NCBI GenBank assembly: GCA_937890825.1
Contig: CALADS010000068.1
Span: forward strand, 1 to 64,000
DNA: 64,000 bases
Source: an uncultured Bacteroides sp.
Lineage (GTDB): Bacteria > Bacteroidota > Bacteroidia > Bacteroidales > Bacteroidaceae
Direction of reading: 5' to 3'
The position numbers were made by a program, and so were the translations under genes. Below, in pieces: positions 8,577 to 15,514 of this stretch. Positions within the stretch are counted from its first letter, which is position 1, and each line of letters opens with the position of its first letter. The notes under the pieces are model-generated. The model had not been told where the DNA came from, did not search any database, and saw only the letters and a list, made by a program, of their open reading frames with translations.

Positions 8577-9332
8577 ATGAGAAAACTGTTTCAAGCCTTA
8601 GATAGAGAGGATAGAATCTCCATCCTCAAACTTCTATCATTATTAATAAAAGAATCTAATAAATCCACTTATAACGATAATAGCGATTGGATTTTAGCTT
8701 TTAATAAAGCTGGATTTAGAACTGACGACATTAACATTAATGAAATCCTATCTAATGTTGACATGGATGTTTATAACACTCCATTAGAAGATTGGCAAGT
8801 TCAATCCCTCAATTCAATATGCTTTCTTGAAAATATTCTAATCTTTAGATATATTCCTAACAGTGAACCAAAGGAAGCAGTCTATATGGAACGAGAAGCA
8901 GAAACCTATCGTAGAATAGATAAGGATAGACCATTTCCCCTATGTCCCTTGCCACTAATGCCAGAAGAAGTTGTTAGAATTATGACATATAGAGCTTCAA
9001 AATTATTTGGCGATGATACTAACATTTGGTTTGATGTAGAGAATCTACGCATTACTTTGACTAAAGGATTTGACAATTCATATATCTCTTTCAACGACCA
9101 AACTAATGAATTTAACATTTGGTTTGAGGATTCATTCATGAGATATGTTGGAGGAGTAGAATGGAATACAATAAAAGAACCATATAAAACTTTATTTGTC
9201 AATGACTGGCTTAAATCTGGAACAACGATTGTACTTGATAAACTATTTGAAGGTTTCTCCGCAAATGGTTTAGATATTAGATACAATGCCAATGTTGGAC
9301 TGGGATTGCACATCATAATTAAATTTAAATAA
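8577..9332 (+). CDS. Hypothetical cargo protein
   Basis: 251 residues, no signal peptide or membrane segment. I recognise no family. The N terminus (MRKLFQALDREDRISILKLLSLLIKE) is amphipathic helix; the middle contains a Pro-rich stretch (RPFPLCPLPLMPEE) and the C-terminal half looks beta-rich (NIWFEDSFMRYVGG). It is followed after 2 bp by the lipoprotein gene, so the two are almost certainly cotranscribed, and it heads the cargo cassette that ends with the inactive PBP-like gene. The product is probably cytosolic. Confidence 0.7.
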   Translation: MRKLFQALDREDRISILKLLSLLIKESNKSTYNDNSDWILAFNKAGFRTDDININEILSNVDMDVYNTPLEDWQVQSLNSICFLENILIFRYIPNSEPKEAVYMEREAETYRRIDKDRPFPLCPLPLMPEEVVRIMTYRASKLFGDDTNIWFDVENLRITLTKGFDNSYISFNDQTNEFNIWFEDSFMRYVGGVEWNTIKEPYKTLFVNDWLKSGTTIVLDKLFEGFSANGLDIRYNANVGLGLHIIIKFK

Positions 9333-9334
9333 CA

Positions 9335-9703
9335 ATGAAAGCATTTAGATTATTAGCAACCTCATTATTGGTTGCATTAAGCATGGGAGTTAGTTCCTGT
9401 AACAACGAGGTAAAAAGCTCTGATTTAGAAGATAGAGTAGATGAAAATGGGAAATATATAGTTTATAAGAAAGGTGATAACAACCCATTTACTGGTATCT
9501 CTATACCAACTAAAAATCCCAATATGAAAGTTTTTTATGAGTCTGGAGTCGTCATAAAGAAAGAACAGGTTACAAATAATGGCTATAAACGTGTTACTAC
9601 CTACGATGCAGATGGAATTACTAAACAAGACAATACAACATATTATGATGCAAACGGAAATGTTTGTACACAAAAAGATTTTCTGAAGAACCTATATAAT
9701 TAG
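9335..9703 (+). CDS. Lipoprotein with YwqK/MORN-like repeats
   Basis: 122 residues. A signal sequence ends in a lipobox (GVSSC, Cys 22), so the mature protein should be a membrane-anchored lipoprotein. The mature part has short beta-repeat units of the YwqK/MORN-like kind (YESGVVIKKEQVTNNGYKRVTTYDADG, then YYDANGNVCTQKDF, given here in part). Such repeats are common in small Bacteroidota surface proteins. It is cotranscribed with the flanking genes; function unknown. Confidence 0.7.
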   Translation: MKAFRLLATSLLVALSMGVSSCNNEVKSSDLEDRVDENGKYIVYKKGDNNPFTGISIPTKNPNMKVFYESGVVIKKEQVTNNGYKRVTTYDADGITKQDNTTYYDANGNVCTQKDFLKNLYN

Positions 9704-9716
9704 AATTTTAAAGTAC

Positions 9717-9800
9717 ATGGATATATTTTCAGTTTTCACAGCCGGATTTTTTATTGGAGGATTTATTATAGTTATTATCATGTGTAGTTTTAAAGATTAA
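9717..9800 (+). CDS. 27-residue membrane peptide
   Basis: An ATG at 9717 opens a 27-codon frame: a short N terminus (MDIFSV), a hydrophobic helix rich in Gly, Phe and Ile, and a short charged tail (CSFKD). It sits 13 bp after the lipoprotein and 10 bp before the PBP-like gene in the same operon. It could be a real single-pass peptide. Too short for a family assignment. Confidence 0.45.
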   Translation: MDIFSVFTAGFFIGGFIIVIIMCSFKD

Positions 9801-9810
9801 TATTTACAAT

Positions 9811-10863
9811 ATGAGAAAGAATATATTATTTCATAGCATCTTGTTCATAAGTCTTTTCTCATGCCAATCCAAACAACAGGAAAATAAGCAAATTTCCACT
9901 ATAGACAGTACTTTACAAGTCAAAGCTACTTCTATCTTAGAGAACAAGCTATCAGAACTCAATGCCTTGTCTGGGAAAGCTATTATCATGGAAGTTCAGA
10001 CAGGGCATATAAAAGCTATGGTTGGACTTGAAAAGAAAGACAGTGCGGACTATCCATCTTGTGAGAACTTCTCCCAAGCATACGAATCAGCACTGATACA
10101 ACCTATATCCATATTGGCTGCATTGGAAACAGGAAAGGTGAAACTATCTGATACAGTAGATGTAGGCAATGGAATCTATTCTGTACAGGATAGAGAATTA
10201 AAAGACCATAATTGGCATAGAGGTGGATATGGTGAAATCTCTATCAAGCAAGGTTTGGCTTCAAGTTCAAACATTGCTGTTTATAAAACAATGGAGAAAG
10301 CATTTGGAAATGATGCACAAGCATACTTCAAGCTGTTGAATAATATGAGTTATGGTAAGCCAGACAGCATCGCAGGAATAGCTAATCTGAAACCTGCATA
10401 TTTTGTTACTCCTAAAGATAGTGGTTGGAGCGATACGGCTTTTGCATGGTTCTGCATTGGATATAATCAAACTATTACCCCTATACAAATGCTAACCTTT
10501 TATAATGCTATTGCTAATAGTGGAAAGATGGTACAGCCTCAACTTTACAAAGACAGTACAACAGTTATCAATCCACAGATAGCAAGTCAATCCAACATTG
10601 ACAGTCTGAAACAGGCATTGGAATATGTGGTAACTGATGGATTGGGACAACCTGCCAAGTCTGATAAGGTACAGGTTGCAGGTCAGACAGGGACAATACA
10701 GCTTGAAGATGGAAGCTATATTGTAGAGTTCTGTGGTTACTTTCCTGCCAATGCTCCCCAATATTCTATCATTGTTTCCATCCATAAAGAGGAATTACCT
10801 GCAAGTGGAGGATTGATGGCTGGTGATGTGTTTAGGCAGATAGTTGATTACATGAACGAATAA
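9811..10863 (+). CDS. PBP (FtsI-type) transpeptidase-domain lipoprotein, catalytic residues lost
   Basis: 350 residues. A lipobox (LFSC, Cys 18) predicts a lipoprotein in place of the usual membrane anchor. The rest is a transpeptidase domain most like Bacteroidota FtsI: IIMEVQTGHIKAM, LAALETG, KDHNWHRGGYGEI, an SSSN stretch matching the SxN motif at 151-154, and AGQTGT near 291. The active-site box, YEPGSTFKP in FtsI, is YESALIQP at 91-98, one residue shorter and lacking both the Ser and the Lys of SxxK. The KTG triad is QTG (292-294). Transpeptidation and penicilloyl formation should therefore be impossible. A decoy, a divisome interactor or a surface-exclusion role are all possible; none is shown. 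Confidence 0.82.
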   Translation: MRKNILFHSILFISLFSCQSKQQENKQISTIDSTLQVKATSILENKLSELNALSGKAIIMEVQTGHIKAMVGLEKKDSADYPSCENFSQAYESALIQPISILAALETGKVKLSDTVDVGNGIYSVQDRELKDHNWHRGGYGEISIKQGLASSSNIAVYKTMEKAFGNDAQAYFKLLNNMSYGKPDSIAGIANLKPAYFVTPKDSGWSDTAFAWFCIGYNQTITPIQMLTFYNAIANSGKMVQPQLYKDSTTVINPQIASQSNIDSLKQALEYVVTDGLGQPAKSDKVQVAGQTGTIQLEDGSYIVEFCGYFPANAPQYSIIVSIHKEELPASGGLMAGDVFRQIVDYMNE

Positions 10864-10942
10864 CAATCTAAAGGAAACAGCATTTGAGAAAACTCTTATG
10901 CTGCCTTTTGATATAATAAGCTACCAATATATTGGCTTGTGT

Positions 10943-10964
10943 GTTTCACTATTGTTTCACACAA
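10943..10964 (+). other. Probable arm-type sites, right end of island 1
   Basis: GTTTCACTATTGTTTCAC repeats the pair at 158-175 in the same orientation, about 60 bp before att copy 2. A GTTTCAC pair at both ends supports integrase arm sites. Confidence 0.55.
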
Positions 10965-11025
10965 ACTAAAAGAGAGATAATTAATTTAGTGATTCACAGC
11001 CTTATAGCAAGGACTGATTTAGAGC

Positions 11026-11149
11026 CTCATAATCTGGAGGTCCCTGGTTCAAGCCCAGGCTGGTCCACAAACTAAAAGGCTCATCTCTAACGAGATAGAG
11101 CCTTTTTTATTTGCAGACCCTCCAGATATAAATCTGTTGCTCTTGGTTG
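11026..11149 (+). repeat. att repeat copy 2 (junction of islands 1 and 2)
   Basis: 124-bp direct copy of the att core, one mismatch from copy 1. Upstream sequence (TTTAGAGC) is not tRNA, so this is an att remnant and not a second functional tRNA. It contains the tRNA 3' end from the anticodon loop and the terminator. Confidence 0.93.
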
Positions 11150-11268
11150 TATTCGTGTTTTTTGTGGTGTTTTAATCCATTTTTTTGCGGTATGTAATTC
11201 GGTATTTTACGGTCATTTATTCCTTGTTTTTGTGGCATTTCACTTGGTGCTTTGCAGTAATTAGAAGA

Positions 11269-11577
11269 TTATTCTTCCGATAGCTTGGATATAAGCTCCA
11301 GCATTTTCTCAAGAGGATAGGCTCCAATATAATTAGACGTTATATCCCCATCGCTGCTATGCCCCATGCTGTCACTTATGTATTTATAAGGTACAACGCC
11401 AGAATTATTAAGATTGGTGGCAAAGCTATGCCTAGCCCAAGTCGGAGATGGCATTTGTTCCAGGCCTAGCAGTTTGGCAACTTTAGCCATGTGCTCACGT
11501 ATATAGCGGTTATACCTTTGGATAACCCATATTTCTTATTCGGGAGATAATAAATCACTCATAATAGGAAATCATGG
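11269..11577 (-). pseudogene. Tyrosine recombinase, C-terminal fragment
   Basis: The minus strand encodes the last third of a tyrosine recombinase. TWARHSFATNL is the H-x-x-R box, SMGHSSDGDITSNYIG supplies the second His region and catalytic Tyr, and the tail is LISKLSEE. In the same frame upstream, FPIMSDLLSPE is followed by TAA (+ strand 11538-11540) and then EIWVIQRYNRYIREH, so a nonsense codon replaced one residue; a TGA further upstream ends the homology. The N-terminal two thirds are missing. It belongs to another integrase type than the one at 195 and points towards att copy 2, so it may be the former integrase of island 2 or of a lost element. Confidence 0.8.
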
Positions 11578-12041
11578 GAATTGGCAAATCAAGAATCATT
11601 CCATCAATAAATGTTGATGATATGTTGAAAAAGGCTGAAAGCAGCCACGAAATAGAGGCTGAAAAGCAGGATGCAAACAAACGACTTACAGAAATCCGTG
11701 AAGCAAAAGAGGCATTGTTGAAAATTCATCAAGACCTTCTGGATACCATTAAAGCTGAAGGAGGCTGCGGTGGTTTTGCAGGAAGCTATTAGTAGTTCCA
11801 ATAATATTTCAACGGCATTTGCAATGCGATTGTAAAAGCAGAGCAAAACACACAGTTCAAGGCAACTATAAAGTCAGAACATCTTGCCCAACTTCAACAG
11901 CTCTTAAACCAAGCTATTGAGACATGGAAAGCCATGTTAGAAAATCACCATTCCGAACAAGCGAAGATGCTAACAGAACATGAATTCAGTATGTGCAAAA
12001 TCCTTAGGCGAAATGAAGGCGTTTGGTTCTCTGATTTCTAG
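11574..12041 (+). pseudogene. Coiled-coil hypothetical gene broken by two frameshifts
   Basis: Three frames join into one plausible protein of about 155 residues. Frame one starts at ATG 11574 (MGIGKSRIIPSINVDDMLKK) and runs to about TIKAEGG. Frame two reads EAAVVLQEAISSSNNISTAFA. Frame three reads NAIVKAEQNTQFKATIK to KILRRNEGVWFSDF and TAG 12039-12041. The composition (Glu, Lys, Gln, Ala, heptad-like) suggests a long coiled coil. Small proteins of this kind occur in Bacteroidota transfer regions. Sequencing error is possible, but the neighbourhood is full of decayed genes. Confidence 0.6.
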
Positions 12042-12113
12042 ATGAAGGTTTTGGGAATATTTTTGTTCGTTTATACGGTGGTATTGGGAATGGTTGTATA
12101 TTGTTTCATATGA
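12042..12113 (+). CDS. 23-residue hydrophobic peptide
   Basis: The ATG follows directly on the TAG of the preceding broken gene. The 23 codons give MKVLGIFLFVYTVVLGMVVY plus CFI, a single membrane helix. Adjacent stop and start codons suggest former translational coupling. Very short, so only tentative. Confidence 0.3.
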   Translation: MKVLGIFLFVYTVVLGMVVYCFI

Positions 12114-12194
12114 GGTATCATGTATGATGCCATCCAATATGGCTGTTTTTCACCTCTAATATGCTCCAGTCTTTACCTATAACTTGTCAGCAAA

Positions 12195-12275
12195 TTAAAA
12201 GCAAAGTTCGGAAAAGCGGCTGAACTTCGCCGCCATTTCCTTGAATGCCTCTTTCTGAGTAAGCAATACTTCCAT
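12195..12275 (-). CDS. 26-residue ORF coupled to the phosphoesterase gene
   Basis: The stop of the phosphoesterase gene overlaps this ATG (TAATG). The frame encodes MEVLLTQKEAFKEMAAKFSR and six more residues, then TAA. It looks like the N terminus of a longer helical protein, cut off, or a genuine micro-gene ending the operon. Confidence 0.35.
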   Translation of the reverse strand: MEVLLTQKEAFKEMAAKFSRFSELCF

Positions 12276-12868
12276 TATATTTCAATCAGGTTCGAACGGT
12301 TGAAGTTCGTGTAATCTCCATTCATGATTGCGCCATTTGAGAAAATAGTCAAACCATCTTTCTTTACTCCGTGCTGCTTATGGATATGCCCAAACAAATG
12401 CAAACGGGGCTTTATTTCTTCTACTCTCGTCAAAAGCTCAGTCGAACCATAGTTTATCCCATCGTCAAAATCAAGAATACCATAGGGCGGACAATGGGTA
12501 ATCAATACATCTGTGTCGGCAGGTATGGCAGCATAATTATGGGCTTGACAGTCGGAAATGCAATCTTCCATGAACATAGGGACTCCATAGAATTTAACTC
12601 CATCTATTACTACACCGGAATTACATAGATAATGCACATTCTTATCCAACCCATCTATCTTTGCTCTATACAGACAGGCATCGTGATTGCCACAGATAAA
12701 AATTTTGTGGGGATAAGGAAGGTCGCAAAACCAATTCATAAAATCAAGAGCCTCTTGCTCGCTTCCATTCATGGTGAAATCACCTGAATGCACAAGGCTG
12801 TCAGCACCGGGCAGCCGGGTAAGCCGCCGATGCTGACCGTGAGTGTCTGAGAGGTGAAGGATGGTCAT
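12275..12868 (-). CDS. Calcineurin-like metallophosphoesterase
   Basis: 197 residues with every metal-binding motif of the family: SDTHG (D8, H10), GDF (D30), GNHD (N61, H62), ITHCPP (H125) and FGHIH (H161, H163). Length and motifs fit the small 239AB/MPPED-like group that hydrolyses phosphodiesters or phosphomonoesters, including cyclic nucleotides in some members. It is the last full gene of the WYL-exonuclease-DUF262 operon and starts 3 bp after the stop of the large DUF262 gene. In this context it could destroy a nucleotide signal or a nucleic-acid end; the substrate is unknown. Confidence 0.88.
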   Translation of the reverse strand: MTILHLSDTHGQHRRLTRLPGADSLVHSGDFTMNGSEQEALDFMNWFCDLPYPHKIFICGNHDACLYRAKIDGLDKNVHYLCNSGVVIDGVKFYGVPMFMEDCISDCQAHNYAAIPADTDVLITHCPPYGILDFDDGINYGSTELLTRVEEIKPRLHLFGHIHKQHGVKKDGLTIFSNGAIMNGDYTNFNRSNLIEI

Positions 12869-12871
12869 AAT

Positions 12872-15514
12872 CTAATCATTGGATGTTTTTTCTGAGATGA
12901 ATTCCGCAAATTCAGCTTCTACTTGTTGGCAGAAACTATCAATGTATGAGGTGCCATCACTCGGCTCTGCAATATTAAAACAATAGTATTGCTTTCTATC
13001 ACCTTGTTCATTCTCCAACACAATGGAACGCCTCTTGTAGTCCCATCCCTGCGTCATAAGATAGATATCGTATTCCTTATTGTTACTTTGCTTATACCAT
13101 TGCAGATAAAGTTTCTTTCCGTTTACATGATAGATGAAGTTTATACTAAGATTTCCCCAAAATAGTCCAGTGCCGGTTATTCTCGTATTGCTATCGGTCA
13201 GTTCTATGATTCCAGCATCTAATAATCGGTTCAAATAGGTATCGCGCATCGGATAGTTCAACATTACCCCATACTTATAGCCACAATAGTATAAAGCATC
13301 ATGTGGATGACGGATATACAAATTCCAATTATTTGTATTTTCCGATACGAGGAACCTAACGAATGATTCATTGGCCAATAATCGTATTTTCTCAGACCTT
13401 GTCTCATTTGAAGGAGAATGTCCCATCAACAAATGGTGAACTGGTTTTGAATAGATATATTCGTTAGAGGCATTGATTTTGGTCAGGATGTTTTCTTTCC
13501 ATGTGTTTGCGGTACAAGTGAATATCTTGGCATTCCACCAGAATTGTAATTCCCAACTGTCACAGTAGCTGTATAGCGTATGCAAGGTTTCCACACGCTT
13601 CTCCGTCCGGATACCTTCTTTATCGAACAACAGCCTTGCGGTCTCCATCTTTTTATCAAAGCAACTCCAATCTACCTTTCCTTCTTCGTTGTTGAAAAGG
13701 AAAGCAATGGCACCTTTGAAGAACGCAAAGTTCTCTGCTGCATATATTTTACCTTTCCAGTCAGGGCCTTTCTTTATCTGTTTGGCTTTCGATATTTCTT
13801 CCAATAACTGTCTCCGGCTGAATGTGTCTTTTATCTGGCTTTCGTCTATTCCGGCCAAGTAAGTGATAATGTCGTCCGAAGCATTATTGGGCATTACTGC
13901 ATCTCCGAATTTGGGCAATTCATTGACTCCCTTTCCAAAGAAACGAATGGCACTGATGCTTTGTTCCTTGTCTATATAGCTGTTCTCCACTATATTCCAA
14001 ACAAAATGCATCCAATCTTTTAGTTTGTTTATGTTCACCTCCTTACACGTGGTCAGATAAACGCAAATGGCATGGAAAACTACTTGTTGCGGATAGGTAA
14101 GCGTGTATGGAGTATTATCTGTCTTATTGTTTTCTGTCTTTTTATAATGTGGGATGAAATAGAAAGGTGTATTGCCGGTCTTGTCTTCGTCTAACTTCCA
14201 ATAAGGCCAAAAAAGCTCATCCATAGCCTGTTTGGCTTTTTCTTTTCCATAATCTTCTGTTAGTTTTTCATACTGTCTACACAGATTGTTCAAGCAAGCA
14301 GTAAGTTTACCGATACATTCTTTAGTGAGCACATCATTGTAGATGCTCATGCTTTGATAATGGCAGTCTGTTTTGTTTCCTTTCTTATCTGGCGTGGACA
14401 GCATCTTATACAAATCTTCTATTATTATCTTTTCCGGTTTAAAACTTGTGTTTGCAATGCGCAAATTAAGGAAAAATCGATTGAGGAAGCTCATGTAGAT
14501 TTCATCAATGCGGTCTTCGGAGGAACGGAAATGCCAAAACAGATCTGTCCACCGAGTGTCCATCAACACACTGACCCCATCTTCTTTACTTGCATCATCC
14601 TCCGGTATCAAATACTCCCGGTCGTTCTGTTTATATTTTAGCAAGTCGGCCTTAAAGTTCTCAAAATCGGTCAAGACTTTGCCACGGGCATTCATCTTGA
14701 TATACAGGTCATCGGTCAGCGGCATGTTTTTGTCTTCCATGTTCAACAGATAGAATTTAACAAGTGCGTTCTCTTCATCTTTCAATCGTTCCAAAAGTTC
14801 CAAAGCCCTATCCTTTGTCCATTTTAAGTAATATTCTTCAATGTCCATCTTGTTGCTGTCCTTAATGTCCGCCGTACCTTCCAGCATACGCAACATGGAT
14901 TGTATGGTAGGAGTTTGGTCGTGTGCCAAAAGTTCCAAGGCTTTATCCTTTATCCATTTTAGGTAATATTCTTCAATACCGTCTATTATGTCTGTTTCGT
15001 TGCTGTCCTTAATGTCCGTACCTTCCAGCATACGCAACATGGATTGTATGGTAGGATCCTGATCGTAAATGGAATAATACCAGCGTTGGTTGCGTATGAA
15101 AGAACGGATGCCGTGATTCTTTGGTTTATATTTTTCGTTTATGTCACAAAGTTTTTGGCAGAAGGTTCGGGAGGAGACTCTTGTTTCGTATGAGAATCGT
15201 TGCAGCGTTGCCCTATCTTCGTTTAATGTCCCCGCACATAAAGCCAAATACCAATGCAGCAGCCATAACGTAGTCAGACGTTGCTGACCGTCGAGCGGAT
15301 AGAGAGTGCCCGCTTCCACACTACCATAGACGAAATCGAGCACCAATGGCTTAGCATCCCCTTGCAGTGCGGCAAACAACTGGCCAAGAAAACGTTCCCG
15401 CAGGTATTCTTTACCAATTCTGCCTTGTGCGTAGTCGCGCTGAATGATGGGAATGACTATTTTCTTTGATGTCAACAGGCCCCAAAACGAGATGTTCTTG
15501 CTATATTCTGTCAT
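12872..15514 (-). CDS. DUF262 protein 2 of the defence-like operon
   Basis: 880 residues. The N terminus carries the DUF262 (GmrS-like, ParB-fold) signature: IPIIQRDYAQGR near 22, a VYGSV strand, and YPLDGQQRLTTLWLLHWYL with D75-R79, the loop that binds NTP or metal in GmrSD-type enzymes. No HNH signature is visible in the remaining 750 residues, unlike its partner. The region around residues 150-240 is a tandem duplication of about 45 residues (both halves contain PTIQSMLRMLEGT and EEYYLKW). The start ATG overlaps the stop of the preceding DUF262-HNH gene by 4 nt, so translation is coupled and a two-subunit complex is likely. Probable role: restriction-like defence against modified or foreign DNA, by analogy only. 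Confidence 0.8.
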   Translation of the reverse strand: MTEYSKNISFWGLLTSKKIVIPIIQRDYAQGRIGKEYLRERFLGQLFAALQGDAKPLVLDFVYGSVEAGTLYPLDGQQRLTTLWLLHWYLALCAGTLNEDRATLQRFSYETRVSSRTFCQKLCDINEKYKPKNHGIRSFIRNQRWYYSIYDQDPTIQSMLRMLEGTDIKDSNETDIIDGIEEYYLKWIKDKALELLAHDQTPTIQSMLRMLEGTADIKDSNKMDIEEYYLKWTKDRALELLERLKDEENALVKFYLLNMEDKNMPLTDDLYIKMNARGKVLTDFENFKADLLKYKQNDREYLIPEDDASKEDGVSVLMDTRWTDLFWHFRSSEDRIDEIYMSFLNRFFLNLRIANTSFKPEKIIIEDLYKMLSTPDKKGNKTDCHYQSMSIYNDVLTKECIGKLTACLNNLCRQYEKLTEDYGKEKAKQAMDELFWPYWKLDEDKTGNTPFYFIPHYKKTENNKTDNTPYTLTYPQQVVFHAICVYLTTCKEVNINKLKDWMHFVWNIVENSYIDKEQSISAIRFFGKGVNELPKFGDAVMPNNASDDIITYLAGIDESQIKDTFSRRQLLEEISKAKQIKKGPDWKGKIYAAENFAFFKGAIAFLFNNEEGKVDWSCFDKKMETARLLFDKEGIRTEKRVETLHTLYSYCDSWELQFWWNAKIFTCTANTWKENILTKINASNEYIYSKPVHHLLMGHSPSNETRSEKIRLLANESFVRFLVSENTNNWNLYIRHPHDALYYCGYKYGVMLNYPMRDTYLNRLLDAGIIELTDSNTRITGTGLFWGNLSINFIYHVNGKKLYLQWYKQSNNKEYDIYLMTQGWDYKRRSIVLENEQGDRKQYYCFNIAEPSDGTSYIDSFCQQVEAEFAEFISEKTSND
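14791..15064 (-). repeat. In-frame tandem duplication inside the large DUF262 gene
   Basis: Two copies with a period of 135 bp (starting 14791 and 14926 on the plus strand). Long identical stretches include TACCTTCCAGCATACGCAAC and CCAAAAGTTCCAA; a 9-bp length difference and several substitutions separate the copies. 135 bp equals 45 codons, so the frame is kept. Confidence 0.85.

Noticed and set aside
8319..8594. 91-codon minus-strand frame in the long leader
   Set aside because: No homology pattern, no promoter, and it covers the presumed leader of the next gene.
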